64,000 bases of DNA, from positions 689,713 through 753,712 of the forward strand of contig NW_002060955.1 in NCBI RefSeq assembly GCF_000150275.1, read 5' to 3'. The translations under genes were made by a program, and so were the position numbers. This document shows positions 24,964 to 39,741 of this stretch, one piece after another. The stretch is from Trichoplax adhaerens (lineage: Eukaryota > Placozoa > Uniplacotomia > Trichoplacea > Trichoplacidae). How positions within the stretch are numbered: position 1 is the stretch's first letter; every line of letters begins with the position of its first letter. The notes under the pieces were generated by a model, which was not told the origin of the DNA, did no database searches, and saw only the letters and a list, made by a program, of their open reading frames with translations.

Positions 24964-27900
24964 GATTCTTCCTGATCATTTAGTCAACAATGTCAAATCA
25001 GGTTATCAAGGAATGAATATCACGAGCGACCTAATGTTGAAATGGCGGTTTAAGAAATTAGCGATGCTATTTAAAGCTTAAGACATAAAGTCTGTCTTAT
25101 TATTAATATTATGAATCATATAATTTTATGTGGGTGCTTTCGTTCATATCTAGTAGCATGTCAATGTAATTAAAATTTTGAATGTAGATGCTATTATAAT
25201 TATTTATTGAGTTTATTAATGAATTGAAATTTCTTCCAACATGAATATTGTACAACTTGAGACTATGACAGTTTTCACCTGAAGTATCTTCAATTAACTC
25301 AATTTATCGAAAGGTTAAATAAAGCGAACTATTCTTTATCATTTGCGTACGCTTATATATATTCATAAATAAAAGTTTTACTACAATTAATATAAAGTCT
25401 ATTTAGGGAAGTATCAGCCAATTAGCCAGGGAATTAGAAATTTATTATTACGAAGTAACTTAATACAATTACTGTAAAACATTATTGTTAACACTATTTA
25501 CTATCAATCGAATAAGAAAATAATTAAATAGAACTAAATTTGGTTATTAATACTGATATTCAATATAAAATTAGTTCCTATAATGACAAAAAATAAAAAA
25601 TAAATTCGATTGTTCTAAATTTACAATAAATCATAGATGGATCTATTACTGTTATATATTATTTCTGTTTTGATATGAACATTAGGTTAGCAATAAATCT
25701 AATATAGCTTTTGAAAAGACTATTGAACATAACTGATCTATTTCACTTAATTAAAATGTGGAAATACGGAGACCATTATTTATTAATTTTATTGTATCTG
25801 ATGGTACTTAGACAAAAACAAAAATTATACTCTATTCTTATTCATTTTCTCCTATAGCTTCTAAATATAATGTATATCTCTATTGCTCAATGAACAGTAC
25901 TTTATCCAGGACTATGCATATCAAATTTGCTATCAATTTATAAAGCATACAAATACACACAAAATTTAAGGCATTTATATATAAGAATAGAAAGAAAGAG
26001 AGAAATTTTAAGATGTAGGAATACATAAACGAGCAAATATAATATAGATATTAATATTAAATCTCTTCCTCATTTATTAAATAGTAATTTTTTAAGTGGA
26101 TTTTAACATTCATTTTCGGCCTTGTAGTTTTTTTATTACATATAGATACAAATGTCAAGTTGATTGCTACTGTTTTTGTATAATTGGGTATTTAATATCT
26201 GGAAATGGGATTTCAATGTTATTATTAGCTGATAATTGAAATTATTTGTCTTTGCTGGAAGTTTAGATTTTCCGAGAATTAATGTTTTCGAAGATTATTT
26301 GCCTGAGTATTGGATAAAAATGGACCACAGTTGCTCAAAAAAGGAGATAATCAACAAATAACCAAATTATAGTGACTTTAAAAGATAGAATAATTTATAA
26401 GGATAATAAGGATAAAATGTCCATGGTAAAATGATATTCACAGAGATGTCTTAAAATGTGAATTTTCTGCATAGTATTAACTGCACATAAAGTTCAAAAA
26501 CAAAACATATTTGAAAGCTTAAATATCTTGATAAATAGTTGAAAACTAGTACATAGAAAGTTACAGCATCGTAATACAGTTTATCCGTGTGCAAAGATAT
26601 GATCAAAAATCAATTTAAAATGAATGTTAGTTTTATTACTCATGTCATACACGTAAATACGTAAATTTTACCGTATTTATATGATAATGCCAATTCGATA
26701 ATTTTTCATCCATCTGAAGTAATCTTGAGTTATATAAATTTAAATACTCTATATGCAAAGTTAAATTATTTACTCTACCGCTAATACACTAAAATGAGAA
26801 AATTTAGAATTCTAAGAGAGTAAGTGAATAATATTCACACTTCTATTACATACATGTATTCTAATTTTTATTGATAGCTCGCCAAATTGATGACTACAAG
26901 TGCGTAAATTGAATAAAGATGAAAGTTTTATTTACATTAAATGATAGATAATTATCTTTAGATGTGCAGATTATTTAAAATTACTTAGCTATTAGCCTTA
27001 ATTATGTTTCCACAGATGCGATATGAATATTTAAATGCTATGTCTAGCGGCGCTGCAACAAAACGAAAATCCACGTACAGATTTTCGATGTGATAGCTGT
27101 AATTAATATCTAATTAGGATTTTCTTAATCTCCCATTTAGTCTATACTTTGTACAATAGCTTTAAGTAATAATTAGTTTCAACCTTATTGCCCAGATACT
27201 ATCTATACTGTAAAATCAACTTTGCAAATGAATGACCTACTGACCGTCTGATATTATTTGTAGTTGAATCAGCCTTTCATTTATAACATTTTACCATTCT
27301 GCTCTCATGCTACTATGCTTAATTAAATAAACTGAAATTCACCGTTGAATCGATAAAACATCTAAGATATGCGATTCATTGAGAGGTATTATCTCTCTAT
27401 ATTGTATGTACAGTATTCTGTCTCTTTGAAAAATTTCCGAAAACTCAAATAACAGGAACCAATTTTATACCCTTCAAATTATACCTTGCTACCTGATTGA
27501 TCATTGGCTCATTTATATAATCCAACTAGTTACTACTTCGGATAACGTTGCTCGATTTTATGGACTATACCTGTACCAAAACTTATCAGGCCAATTTTTA
27601 AGCCTAATAGTGTGTTTTAATAAATTGTTTAGGTCATCAAATGATATCAGTTAACTTTATTATCCATTTGGCGAAGCGATAACTATCTTGAAATCTATCA
27701 AATAACTTGAAATGTATAGATACATTAGAATAATAGATTTAAAGAAAGATTTAGAGACACTGTAGAATATACTTCACTAATTACTGTCTATCTTATAATA
27801 CAATCTCAGCTAGATATAAGAATCAAGTAGCACAAAATTCCCTAATACTGATTATGGCTTGAACTAACTCTATCAAAAGATTTGCCTTATATTAATGCTT

Positions 27901-30900
27901 TCCATATTGTAAAGGCCACTACCGTTCACCTTTATTTTTATTATGTGTTAATAGGAGATTGCTTGTTTTTTTAATTTTAGCTTTCGGTTACTTTATTTAA
28001 AGGCTGTAAATTAAGGAACTGACTTCTATTTTCGTTATTTTTGTTAATTATTAGCAGTAGTATTATACTATTGTATCTAATGCAATGTTACTGGTATAGA
28101 AACGTATAGAAATATGAATGAGTAACTAAAATGATAAATACAATGATAAATGATACTTAAGGTAATTAATTAGATCAAGGCATTGTATTTACGCTACAAG
28201 TCACTTATTAATATTTTTACTAGAATTCTGCGTTGTATTCAATTTCTTTTAAAAGTGTTATTTAACAATTGTGAATACGTAGGAATTAATATTAGTAATT
28301 AACTATTTCCTGCTAATAAGGTACATTTATGGATAAATAGTTCGTAAGCAAGATATAAAAGCACTTACTCTTATAACGTACTGCTATAGTACCATTAGTA
28401 TTATTAAGTATAAATTTTATAATTTTGGACATTAAAATTTACTTAAGTAAAATAGGTCTTAAAATAGGACATTTATATATTTAGAAGATCCTTATGTATT
28501 AGCTGATGTACCGATACCTTACTGAGACTAAATATAGTAAAACTATTAATAGAGTCTTTTGATATTACGATAATGATTATATGTTTAATGTTATAGTCGC
28601 CTTATGTTGTTCTAGACAAGAGTCTTAGAAAAAGTGGGATAACATAGAAAAATCTATTTATTTATTTAGTAGAGTGATGAAAATCTAAATTAAGATATAG
28701 AGATAGCAATAATAGTATGTTTATGCACCGATGTTTTGTATATAACTAGGGTTTCTCTTAAAATTAACATAAGTTTTGTTAACGACTATAGTTCAAAACT
28801 TGACTTTGTGGCTTTAAGTTAACTTAAGTTTTTCTAGTTTCAACTACTGAGTTGTGACACTTACAAACTAAATTTCGTAATAAATGATTGTTTAGTGTTT
28901 TATGCTTATAGCTCGTCAAGTGATCCACCCACGCAGTATAAATTTAAAATAATTTGTTCCAAATTTACGATTTCTATACCTTTTTTATGCCATCATTAAA
29001 GAAAGCGGAAACAAATCAGCTGCTTTATGACTTTAATTGATAAAAATTAATAACGGCCTATTTGTATTTCTACTAACATCCAGTATGGTGGCTATATTTT
29101 TAGACTGCAGGTAAAAATTTAAAATATGACGAAATATATTATTATAGTACTATGAAGTGTCATTAGATAAAAATAGACACTGTCGTGTTATATATTAATA
29201 AATAATAATTATAATTAATGTAATGATTCTAATTACCGGAATCCAATAATAAACTAATCAATAGTAAAAAAATAAAGTGACCTAGATCGTTCGTTTGACT
29301 GTAAAGCTACAAGTTAAATTTCTTGCTCTGTTGTCTAGTCTAGGATTACGCAAAAAAAATTATCCACTCCCTTCTACTATGATTATTCATGGCATAAGTC
29401 AATGCTACTCTGTGTAAGTTAAGCTTTAACAAATATACCATTAATTAAAGAACATTAGTAATTGATGCGGTTCCGGTTACTTGCTGTGTGCTTTCTTACA
29501 CAATTTAATGCAATAGTTCAAATATACGCTTTACCACAGTTCAGATGCTAGCAGTATTTGTGTATACTATTACGTACATTTACTACACTTAAACATTATT
29601 TATCTTTCCTCTAAGCACATGCTACAGCTATAATATCAGACAATTCATTAGAAAGATACAGGGAGTATGTTAATTTTGCATTTTTGAATCTATTTATCTA
29701 TTTACATAACCTGTGTGTATAATTTATAATATCATACTGTTGTAATTATGCAATGACACGTGAATAAAATTGCAAAGTCAGTTCTTACTCTTGTAACATT
29801 AAGTAGGCTCAGACACATTTCTTTCTTAAATATTCAGTAATTATTTGAAAAGAATACAGTTTTACTGATTTAATAATGAAAACGCTAAGAAACATTTCAT
29901 CATCAGTAATAAACTATATACTTTTACACCCCTTTACAGTTTAATTTTGATGCTAAATAAATTTATGAATTTGCACGATATGCTGAGATACTGCATTTAA
30001 TATCATATTTGGCAAGGATGTTCAGCGTTCATCCAAATTTAACAGCTTTATTATCAAACCCGCTGGGAAAAGAATTCGTGATTGTATGATTTAAATAAAA
30101 AGTATCTATCATATTCTGAAAGATATTCAAAATCATAAAAAGGTTTTATATTAAGATTTAATGAAGTGCATCTATTGATGTTTAACTAGTGAAGGCCCTT
30201 CCATTTATGCTTTTTACATATAAAATTTGATTAGCTATTGTTTAATGGCTAGAAACTATTTACTGCTTTGATAGTAAATATGCTATATCAAGTGTAGCAA
30301 ATTATTACTGCCTATCCAACGTTGTTTCGTACATTTATGTACTTGTTAGGTCAATCCCTAACATGATCATTGAAGATACTTGATATTTGATTGAATGAGT
30401 AATATAGCAGCCTATGTGTATGCTATTGATATGAAATAGACATATTTATTTTGTTTAGAATGTATTCAACTTACGTACTAGACATAGGATTGCTAACGCA
30501 GTAAAGTAAAGTCATTTCTTATTTACGAATTAAAGTTGCTAGTTTTGATTGTAACTATACTTATGATCACTGCTATTCAAGAAAGACCAATGCTTATGAT
30601 TGATTTTTTTTAACTATCAATATCAACTAAAATTACATTTATGATCATAGAATAATAGTTACATTAAACTACGTTTTCCCAAAATCGATGAAAGATCAAT
30701 TAAATAATATATACCAAAAGATGAAATAATGCTAGATTTGATTCTATAACTTATAAGATACGGATAAATTAGGCAACGTAGATCTTGCATTAGGGTTTGC
30801 TTAGACAGTTATTAATATCAATAATATCAAGCTTATTTAAAGTTTGTAAAAGAGCGTCGAAAGTTGATCGGCTTTAAACTTTCCATGACTGTATTACTGT

Positions 30901-33900
30901 GAAATTCAATAGAAGGAGGTACTACTGTATCGCTATTTCAAACTGATAATGAAATGAATTCTCAAAATAAAATATAATTTTCTCACTTACCCTTTAGACT
31001 CCTCTCTTATTTACGACTAGCACCTTCACATATGATTAGCTGTTTACATCAACACAATTATCGTTGACGGTTAAAATTGGCATTACTTTATTTTCGAGCT
31101 TGAAAAGAAATGCAAGACAATTTAATTCTTTGATATTGCTATTCTAGTCTTTTAATTGTTATAGTGGTCATTTACAAATAAGATTTGTCTGACGAATCCG
31201 ATAGTAACCTAAATAACAACTAATAGCTTACTATAGCCTCAAGCAATCGTAAATGCGAATAAAGCTTTTAGCGAAATACGTTAAGTTTGTACTAGCTTTA
31301 ATGACAACAATCAATCTCCAATCCTTCATCACAATATGTTCACAGACCCTTAATGATTAGAATTACAGTCTTCTCTCATAAGCAGCGGCTTTGTCTCTCA
31401 TTCATGTTATAAATTTTAATTCTCAGACGTTATGTCAATAATAAACAAAAAAATGAACCATAATATATTATGGAATAATAAATACGCTAAAATTATACTT
31501 ATTTACCTAAGCGTGATTTAACTGAGATAATGCGAATACATTATGCTATTTTTTTCTCGAGAGATTTTTTAAACAAGTTAATACCATAAAGTTGATTCTA
31601 TTCTTAGAACTTGTCGTACGATATATTTAGTTTCTTATATTCATAGTAATAATTCAAAATGCTACCTTATTTTCTCTTTAATCGATAGTAAATAAGTCTA
31701 AATCTGATTATATTGGCATAGCATGTCTAAAGGAAGCTTTCGATTGCTTATACGAATTCTTTACTACCCTTAAAACAAAAATTTAGTGCATTTATAACTC
31801 ACTATTTCATTAAGCTTCCTGGCAATGCGCATTCATTTATTTGCAGTTAACTGTCTATTAATATTTTCATTAGCGTAATGTCATCATTTCTGATTACTGA
31901 AATTAATAGAAAAAGATCATTATAATAACATTATGCTTTATAGTGCCTTTAAGTTATTGTTAATAAAACTGAAGGTTGAGAAAAGTGGTGTTAGCGCTTT
32001 AACATGAAAGCAAATATCGATTAAATGCCACACTATGTTGGTACATATAAGTTTGATTGATGAGAGCTTGATTAAAACTAAATTAGAAAGATTTTATCTT
32101 GATATCAAAGAGGAGATGGTGGTAGTAACTCCGTATACAATTAAGAATTAATCTCAGTGCGTACTATCTGTAGTCATAATAAAGCATTTGTAGTTAAGCT
32201 ATCGTAATATTTACTTGTAGTAACTTACAATTCATAGCATATACGATTGCACAATTTAACCAATTATATTAATGTCATATTATAGAAAGCTCAGATGTTA
32301 CCTATATATCGAAATCTATCATTATTGGATACGTAATAAATTGCTATTCATAAGAGGAGTATCCATTACTATCTATACCATTCAAGGATGGCTTCATTAA
32401 CTAATATACTGGCACATATGTGTACAAAATAATCTCAGTCATCCAGATTATGAAAACTGCCGCTGACATTAAACGGCAAGGCTTACGTTAGAAAGTAATC
32501 AACTATATGTATATAAAAATTATCTGTGAGCTACCATACTGTATAGTTCGCTATAAAATTAAATTATAAAAAACTATACATAAATGATCTAGATCGAAAG
32601 TAATGTTTTGTGCTTTAACAAATATATTTCGTAACTAGTTTTGTTACTTGCTAAGTTGATTAAAAATCGTTAACGAAGTGCCAGTATTATAGTAAATAAA
32701 AACAAGCTTAATGGAATATAAGTAAGCTGTGTAATATAATTAATAATCTTATCTGTTTTTAATACGGAAGATAAATGTAAGATGTACCAAGTTAAATTAC
32801 GCTATGTTCAGATCCAGACGATGATAACAGCACCAAGGACGGTGGGATAAAAAGCTTATATGTAAATGAATAGAGATAATGCGGGTAGGGTCGATTGATT
32901 TAATAAGCCCATAGATCAACTAAACAGTTAAGGTCATTAAATATGAATAGATAAAAGAAAAGAATATCAGTGACCTTTAAAGTTATTTTAATCAGCTATT
33001 TTTGCCATAGGCAAATCTTATATCAGCTGAATGATGAGTGGCATGGAACAGTAGGGTCGTTGTGCAACTTTATCAATTATAATTTAATATTACGTTAGAA
33101 TTAAAACAAAGCCAAGTTCAATTGTAATTGCCATTACGATAATCTATACAATTAAAACGCGATTCTTTTCTTTAAATTAATCATTTTTTTTATTGGCCGT
33201 AATTTTAAAGCATCTAAGATTAAAACCTATTCGTAAAGGCACAAATTAATTAATTCTATCGCTTGACACGACTTTAATTAATCTCTAGTGGTAAATGATT
33301 TAATTTGCACCAAAACTACCATTTAGATACAAGAAATCGTTAAATAGCATCAGAATTGATGTTATGTAAAACCAGTAAACTTATTTATCAGCGCAATATC
33401 AAATATTGAATATCTGCAACAGCGAACTCTCTATGTTTTAGTACCCAGCATGAAATTTCATGTTTAAATGCTTACAAAAACAATTGAATCGATTGCAAAG
33501 CTGAGCATTTTAACATCACAAGGCTGATATTAGCTTCGCTAACAAATTTTCCGTTATAAGCTAAAATGGATTTTGCTATTATTAAAAGTGAAATATTGAA
33601 TTATAAGCTATTGACCAAAGTAGAACTTTAAATCTTAACACTACCTGCACAAGTAACGCCCGTGGATATTTAAATTTCACTTTTACGATATATACGAGCA
33701 TTCGTACAAATATATATATATATATAAATTCATGAACATTCTTCTGATTATTGCTATTGCAATGGTCATTTTGACCGATAAAAACCATTAACATCTGGAA
33801 AATGTCGTTATAAATTAGTATTATATTATGATGAGATTGTATAGCATGCCAATCTACAATTTTACGCAGGCGCTATACACTGACGAAAGACTGTTTTAAA

Positions 33901-34087
33901 TTCTTACTTTCTGGTTGCATACGAAATCACCAAGCTGATCAAGTCCAGTAGATCCGGAAATAATATATCATATGGCTGGCTAATCTACAACCTTATGTCA
34001 TGTACTCGAAGGTATTTTAATTTGATTTCTTTTTCTATACAATTTTAGCACGTCTTATCGAGCAATATATTTTTAACTTTTTTGATG
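24964..34087. other. 9.1-kb AT-rich gene desert upstream of the Wnt gene
   Basis: Neither strand shows an ORF above background, a splice-consistent exon series or a recognisable RNA gene. The interval lies between the Wnt start codon and the stop of the SH3 gene, both on the minus strand, so it contains the Wnt promoter and probably its distal regulatory DNA. No specific binding site is claimed. Confidence 0.55.
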
Positions 34088-37000
34088 TTAGTAGTAAATC
34101 TTGTCCACTTTCTTCAAATTGATCTTTAAGAATTCTGGTTTATCTCTTTCTTCTTCTTGAATTCTATCAGCCTTAATAGGAGATAAATATAAAAATGGAG
34201 TGGCTCAATCAAATACTGAAAGTCTTTTAGATAACATCTTGAATTTGTTTGCTAAAGTTCAAGAAACGATGGAATTGCTACGACTATCAAGATCAAATAA
34301 TCACAAATGGAGTATTAGATAAAAGTAATTAATTCACTTTAAATTATCGCAAAAGGAGCACTAGCTGAGTAGATAAAAGGAATTGATAAAGTTCAAACTA
34401 TCGTAAGAAAAGCTTTAGCTGATTAAATAAAAGGAATTTTAAATGAGAAAACAACGGTATATTGTATGTTACTTTATTGTATCCTTCTAAGTTTAACTAT
34501 AACATGCTGAAAGAGGAATCGCCCTGATACCCGGAGGATCCTGTTAAGGTTATTGTCATAGTTTTGTTTTATACAGCAAGCTATTCATCTGGATTGTCCT
34601 GGCCAGCTTAATAAACTACTTATTTAGAGCTTTAGCTAAAATATCCTGAATAAACTATTACATAAATGTTTAATTAGTATCCATAAGCGAAAGCTTCGAA
34701 GGAGTTATGCCTAATAATGAATTTCGATGGGTAATTAGTTCCCTGATGCTTCATTAGTAATAGCTATCGTAGCCATGAAGAATTTTAACTTACTCGGAAT
34801 CTTCATACCAACACTGTTACATGTGACATCATATTTCGGGCTCAATATTAGTCTACTAGTTATCCTCACACTAATACTAAGCTGAAATCACGTAACAAGG
34901 ATTTATGTACCATTGAAAGATTTAAATTTATAAGAAGCTCTATCAAAATCTCCCTAGGATAAAGTCCTACTCCAAGAATGGCTTTATTGGAGTAGTATAG
35001 GTGCGACAGCTATGGTACATAATACCGTAATTTGTAAAGTTAAGAGAATTTCGAGATTAATTAGATTTAATGCTAATAGTTTTACAGTATTTATATAAAG
35101 TACTTCCGTGTACCACGTCTTAGATCTAGTGAAATTACTGTATGTAGGAAGTTTACCCTTTGAATACGGTTGGAGGGTAGGAATGCAAGATCTACAAGTA
35201 TATTTTCAAGGATTCGAACGTTGATGGCATTTATCAGTTTCCTTGCGGCAATATATGCCGTATTTTAAGCTTTTCATCATTGCATCCTCTTATCAAGCGA
35301 ATATTCATGCCCGATAATACTAAGAATCATTTTAGATATTTAATTAGGTCATTTCCTTATCGTAAATATTAATTTAATATCTTCGTCTGTGTATTTTGGT
35401 TAATTTCATACCGGTATTTAAAACTATAAACTCAAATTACGAAAGGTTATATAGCTGTTAAATAAGTATTATTAGAATCTGGGCACGGTTAGCGATTCTT
35501 ACGATTAAGAATTTTTTCAACTGTCGCATTATATTTAATTCCAACCATTTACTACAGATTTAGCATACTAAAATTAATTAAAATTTGTCTTAAATTTAAT
35601 TATTTTCGCCCATATCTGAAATTCTCCATTAGTTGTAAATTGTAATGCCGTCTGGTGATAGTAATTGATAAATTTTAAATTTGACAATGATTTGTCTGTA
35701 CTGTTTAACGAAGTAAACTAGATGGCAAGACTATATTTATGAACTCATAGTTTCAGAATGATTAGCTCTATTTTTCGCATAAAAGTTAAAAATTGTTTCG
35801 TCCTAAAAAGAATACTATATTTTGTTTGTCTTGTATGAAGGTAAAAATGGAAATGTTTTGTTGCTTACCTCATCAACTTTTTTTGCCATTGCATTTAATT
35901 TGGCTGATAGTTCTAAATCGATATTATCATCATCAAGACTGTGCACTCTTCGCTGCCTTGATAAAACCATTTTCTTCCATTCGGGCGGCTTTTCTACTAA
36001 ATCACCGCTAGAATGTATTTAAATCAAGTTATTCAGAATTAAATTGAAGTCGGTGATGGTTTAGTTTACTAATCAACGGGTATTGTTACAAGTAAATCTC
36101 TTCCTGTTATATCATATTGATTGTTAATGGATCAAGTATATTTAGTTAAACTATCAAAATAAACGAATCTAAGACAAGCTGCTATTTAAGATTAAATGAA
36201 TCAAAAATCGAGTTACTGCGAGTAAGTAACTAAATGACAAAATTTTAAGTTTCTGATGTTTGCTCATTAGCCCTTCACCAATCATATTTAATAACAGTTT
36301 ATTAACTTACGCTTTACTGCCAATGCTAATATCGCGTGCGATTAACTCCGAATTTTTAGTCAGATCGATATGATTTGGGTCAGCATGCCAACCCTATAGA
36401 TGATATTAACATTCAATTGAATTGCTGAAAAACATTTGATTATGTTTATTCTATGTTAATATCGACTTAATGTAATGATTTGATCATTTGGCCAATAAAT
36501 TAAAAGATATTGATTAACTACTGCTACATTATCAGGATTAAATAGGCCATATGTACTATACTTGCATATGAAAAGTAAATAAACAATTGGCACTGTTTAG
36601 TCAACAAAGTAGGAACGATGCTATTTTATTAGAATTAATAAATAGGGAAACTTTCTCTTGACAAAGATGTTAATCTATAATTATAAAATAGTACTCTAGC
36701 CATTCTATGTGTTAGATCTGAGTAGTTCAGAACTTTATAACTGATGTAAGCTAATAGGGGCTATGTCTAAGATTGCAAGGATAAATTTCATATCGTGGAA
36801 ATTTTTATCTCTTACCTCCGACAACGATCTAGTTTTGGCCTTCAACTTGCCTTTCTTTCTACTATCGCCATCTACTGTCTAAGAAAGAAGATTGGATAGT
36901 TGAAATTTAGCTTACTGATTAAAGAGAAACATTGTACAATTATTTAGTCACATATATCGCGATCTGATTTATTCCTGATACAAAAGCCACAAGAATAAGG

Positions 37001-37859
37001 AATGAAGAGCTCAAGAAAAGTCAATTTTAAAATTACAGCATTTTTAGCATTCAAAAGCAGTCTGTCGATCAAATAATACATAGAATGGATTTCAAATGCA
37101 ATCGAAGTTCTAGTTAATACTTTTCTCACTAGCCTAGGTGTATTAATTGATGCGGATAGAATGATTTTTTGACAGCAGATTACCAAAAGCATACAAGACC
37201 TTGTCTTTCATCTTAGTTTTAAGTCTTTTTCTCAAAAGTTTAAAGGTAAAGAAAGCTGCTAAGCGGAAAAGATTTATTTTGCAGTCTAAGCAGCACGAAT
37301 GCTTAAATAATCTAGCAATAAACTCTAATCATCCTATGAAAATCATATCCATGTTGTCGTTAACGTCGTTCATCGGGTGTTTTATTGGCATTTTGGGCAG
37401 TTAAATACAGTAAATTGTGATTATTAATTAATTATCACGGCAAGCTACAGTCTCAATTTGATATAATAGCAAAATTTTTCGTACGATGCAATCCCAAACA
37501 GTAGCTTCTCCTTATCTAAATCAATCTTAGCAAAGCTAGCATCCACGTACCAAAGATTTCTATTCTATGCATTACTAGTTTAAAATTACTTCAAGATATC
37601 GCAGAGTACAGACAACTATATCAATAAGTTCAAAAAATATTGATCCACCAAATCCTAGGAAGTATGAACCTACCTCAACATAGTTTGACGGAGCTAAACC
37701 AATTTCTTTTGTATCGATTCGTTTTAAAGCAACCCATTCGTCAGTAAGATGGTCCACATATAAAAATCGATCACCTTGTTGAAAGCTTAACATGTTTAAT
37801 TCTTCGCCATCGTACGGATTTTGATAGTCAAATTTAGCTACGTAGACCTTTCTATCCAT
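34088..37859 (-). CDS. Small SH3-domain protein of unrecognised family
   Basis: Five exons encode 184 residues: 37859-37674, 36878-36816, 36393-36311, 36007-35869, 34171-34088; phases agree and lengths sum to 555 nt. Residues 1-62 form an SH3 domain: VYVAKFDYQ (the ALYDY strand), EELNMLSFQQGDRF (acidic RT-loop end and GD turn), DEW in place of the ligand-binding WW pair, and APSNYVE (the PxNYV strand). The remaining ~120 residues are basic and probably disordered, with GKLKAKTRSLSE, GWHADPNHIDL, EKPPEWKKMVLSRQRR and, at the C-terminus, KPEFLKINLKKVDK. SH3 domains bind proline-rich peptides, so an adaptor role is likely, but no partner or pathway can be named. The EWKKMVLSRQRR box resembles short basic motifs of some cytoskeletal scaffolds; that is only a resemblance. 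The last exon joins across a 1.7-kb intron and is the least certain. Confidence 0.7.
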
Positions 37860-39683
37860 TTTTCTTTATCGATTTGCTTGTACAACAACATGCGTCAATA
37901 AAAGATCATGTTATGATGCAGACGATAATAATCTATACGATCTGATGCTATGATTGAATATACCACCTTGTTCCCAGCCTTTTTTCTTTCAAGAAACTAG
38001 CCATATGAAGAATAGCATCTATTCTTGGTCATGCCCTTCTCTCCACTTCTACTCCAATCGTTAAGTAGAGTCGATAGATGAATAACTATGGAACAATAAC
38101 ATCGCGACGATCATAATAATTAAAGTATTTTCCACTTGGATAGGCTATTATATCGGGAGAGATTTTATTGTTGAAGGGCAAATGAGCTGATTGGTTGTTA
38201 AAGTAATTCAACAATAATCTTATCTATTATTCGGCCGATATGATATTGATTTAACCATACGGTAACAATAGATCATGATTAATTTTATTGTTATGACTGT
38301 TGGGATCTTGTGATCAGCACCTTATTTGTCTACAAATCTTGACATTTTCTTATTGTATAATTTAGAAATCACTTTTTTGTTCTATAACATCTGTACCTCG
38401 CGAACAAAATCAGACTCTTTGTATTTCATTTAGAGAGCACAAAATCAAATTTTATTTTCTCATCTTACTTCAAATTTAATATACGAATATTCTTCCTTAT
38501 TGTATAAAATAGAAGATAAAAGTTGGACTGTTTTTCAACTGTTCGTCAGAATACAGATTAATTTTTTGATTAGAAATACGTTGAAGTACAGTTTTTAGTG
38601 TGTATAAGTCAGAAATAAATTCATTTATTAGCATGATCTTTATAGATAAAAGAAAAATCAAATAACATACCGCTTCTAGCTGGATGCGCCAATAGCTCTC
38701 ATTTTCTATCAAATACAAACAACATTAGTAATTTATTCTGTATACATCTGAAAAAGTAGTATGTATTTCGTATGGTAATAGAAAATGATAGCAATAGTTT
38801 TAAGGTAATTATTCTCCTTCTGATAGATCATATGAAAATGATAGGCTATTTATAAATCATTAAACTCGAAAATTTTAGATCTTTAAGTAACAGAGAAAAC
38901 GATAAAGCGTATATGTTGTCTTAGTAAGCTGTAAAAGTGATATTATTCATAAATAACAGCAATAGCATCTCTATAATACTCAAAAACTATCAACCCTCCG
39001 CAAGTAGCGGAGTCGTAGAACGTTGATAACGTGTAAGATTTAAAGATTAGTATCAAAAATGCAAGTTTAAAGCCAAAAAGAAAATATATCTTAAGAAAAT
39101 TAAATATTATTATAAATAGAAAAGTAATTAATCGTATGATCTTTCAGCCATGCATGCCTGTTTACAGACATAAAGCTAAGCCAGATTCAAATTACTGTTA
39201 GATATCTTAAAATTATTATTACGATCCTCCAGAAATGACTTATTATTTATAATATTATGATTACAAACCTGATATTATTTATCAGAGATTTCATTTCTGT
39301 TCTATGGTGTAATTATAACTTTACTGATATATAGGTAGCTCCAATATGTGTAAAATGAAATTACTCTTTTTATTAATAGAAGATGTAGGATATCTATCGC
39401 AGGGTTATAGTGAGATTTACAAAAGTAATTTGTAAGATGTAGAAATTTTACGTCAGATACGCTAATTTCGAAATCAATCGAATTTACGATTTAGTTGAAG
39501 AGCTTCTTCTAATTTTTTAAAGACTTAAAAGTAATTTTTGATGATTTTAAAATATAACTATGATTGTAAAAAATATTTTGAGGACAGAATAATATATATT
39601 ATAAACTCCACTATTTTCAGAAATATCTAAGACTTCACTCTAGTCAAAACTGTATATGAATGTACAGTAGGCGCACATTAAAA

Positions 39684-39741
39684 GTTTTATCTTCGTAAAA
39701 ACATTCTTATGGGTTTTATCTTCGTAAATACATTCTTATGG
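39684..39741. repeat. Two-copy 29-bp tandem repeat
   Basis: GTTTTATCTTCGTAAAAACA plus TTCTTATGG (39684-39712) is repeated at 39713-39741 with one substitution (AAA to AAT in the middle). No function is evident. Confidence 0.85.

Noticed and set aside
33582-33794. 70-codon minus-strand ORF in the Wnt upstream desert
   Set aside because: Hydrophobic low-complexity translation with a TATATA run; no splice sites in phase with neighbours.
35200-35260. A GATTCGAAC word resembling a tRNA T-loop
   Set aside because: No acceptor or anticodon stems could be paired around it.
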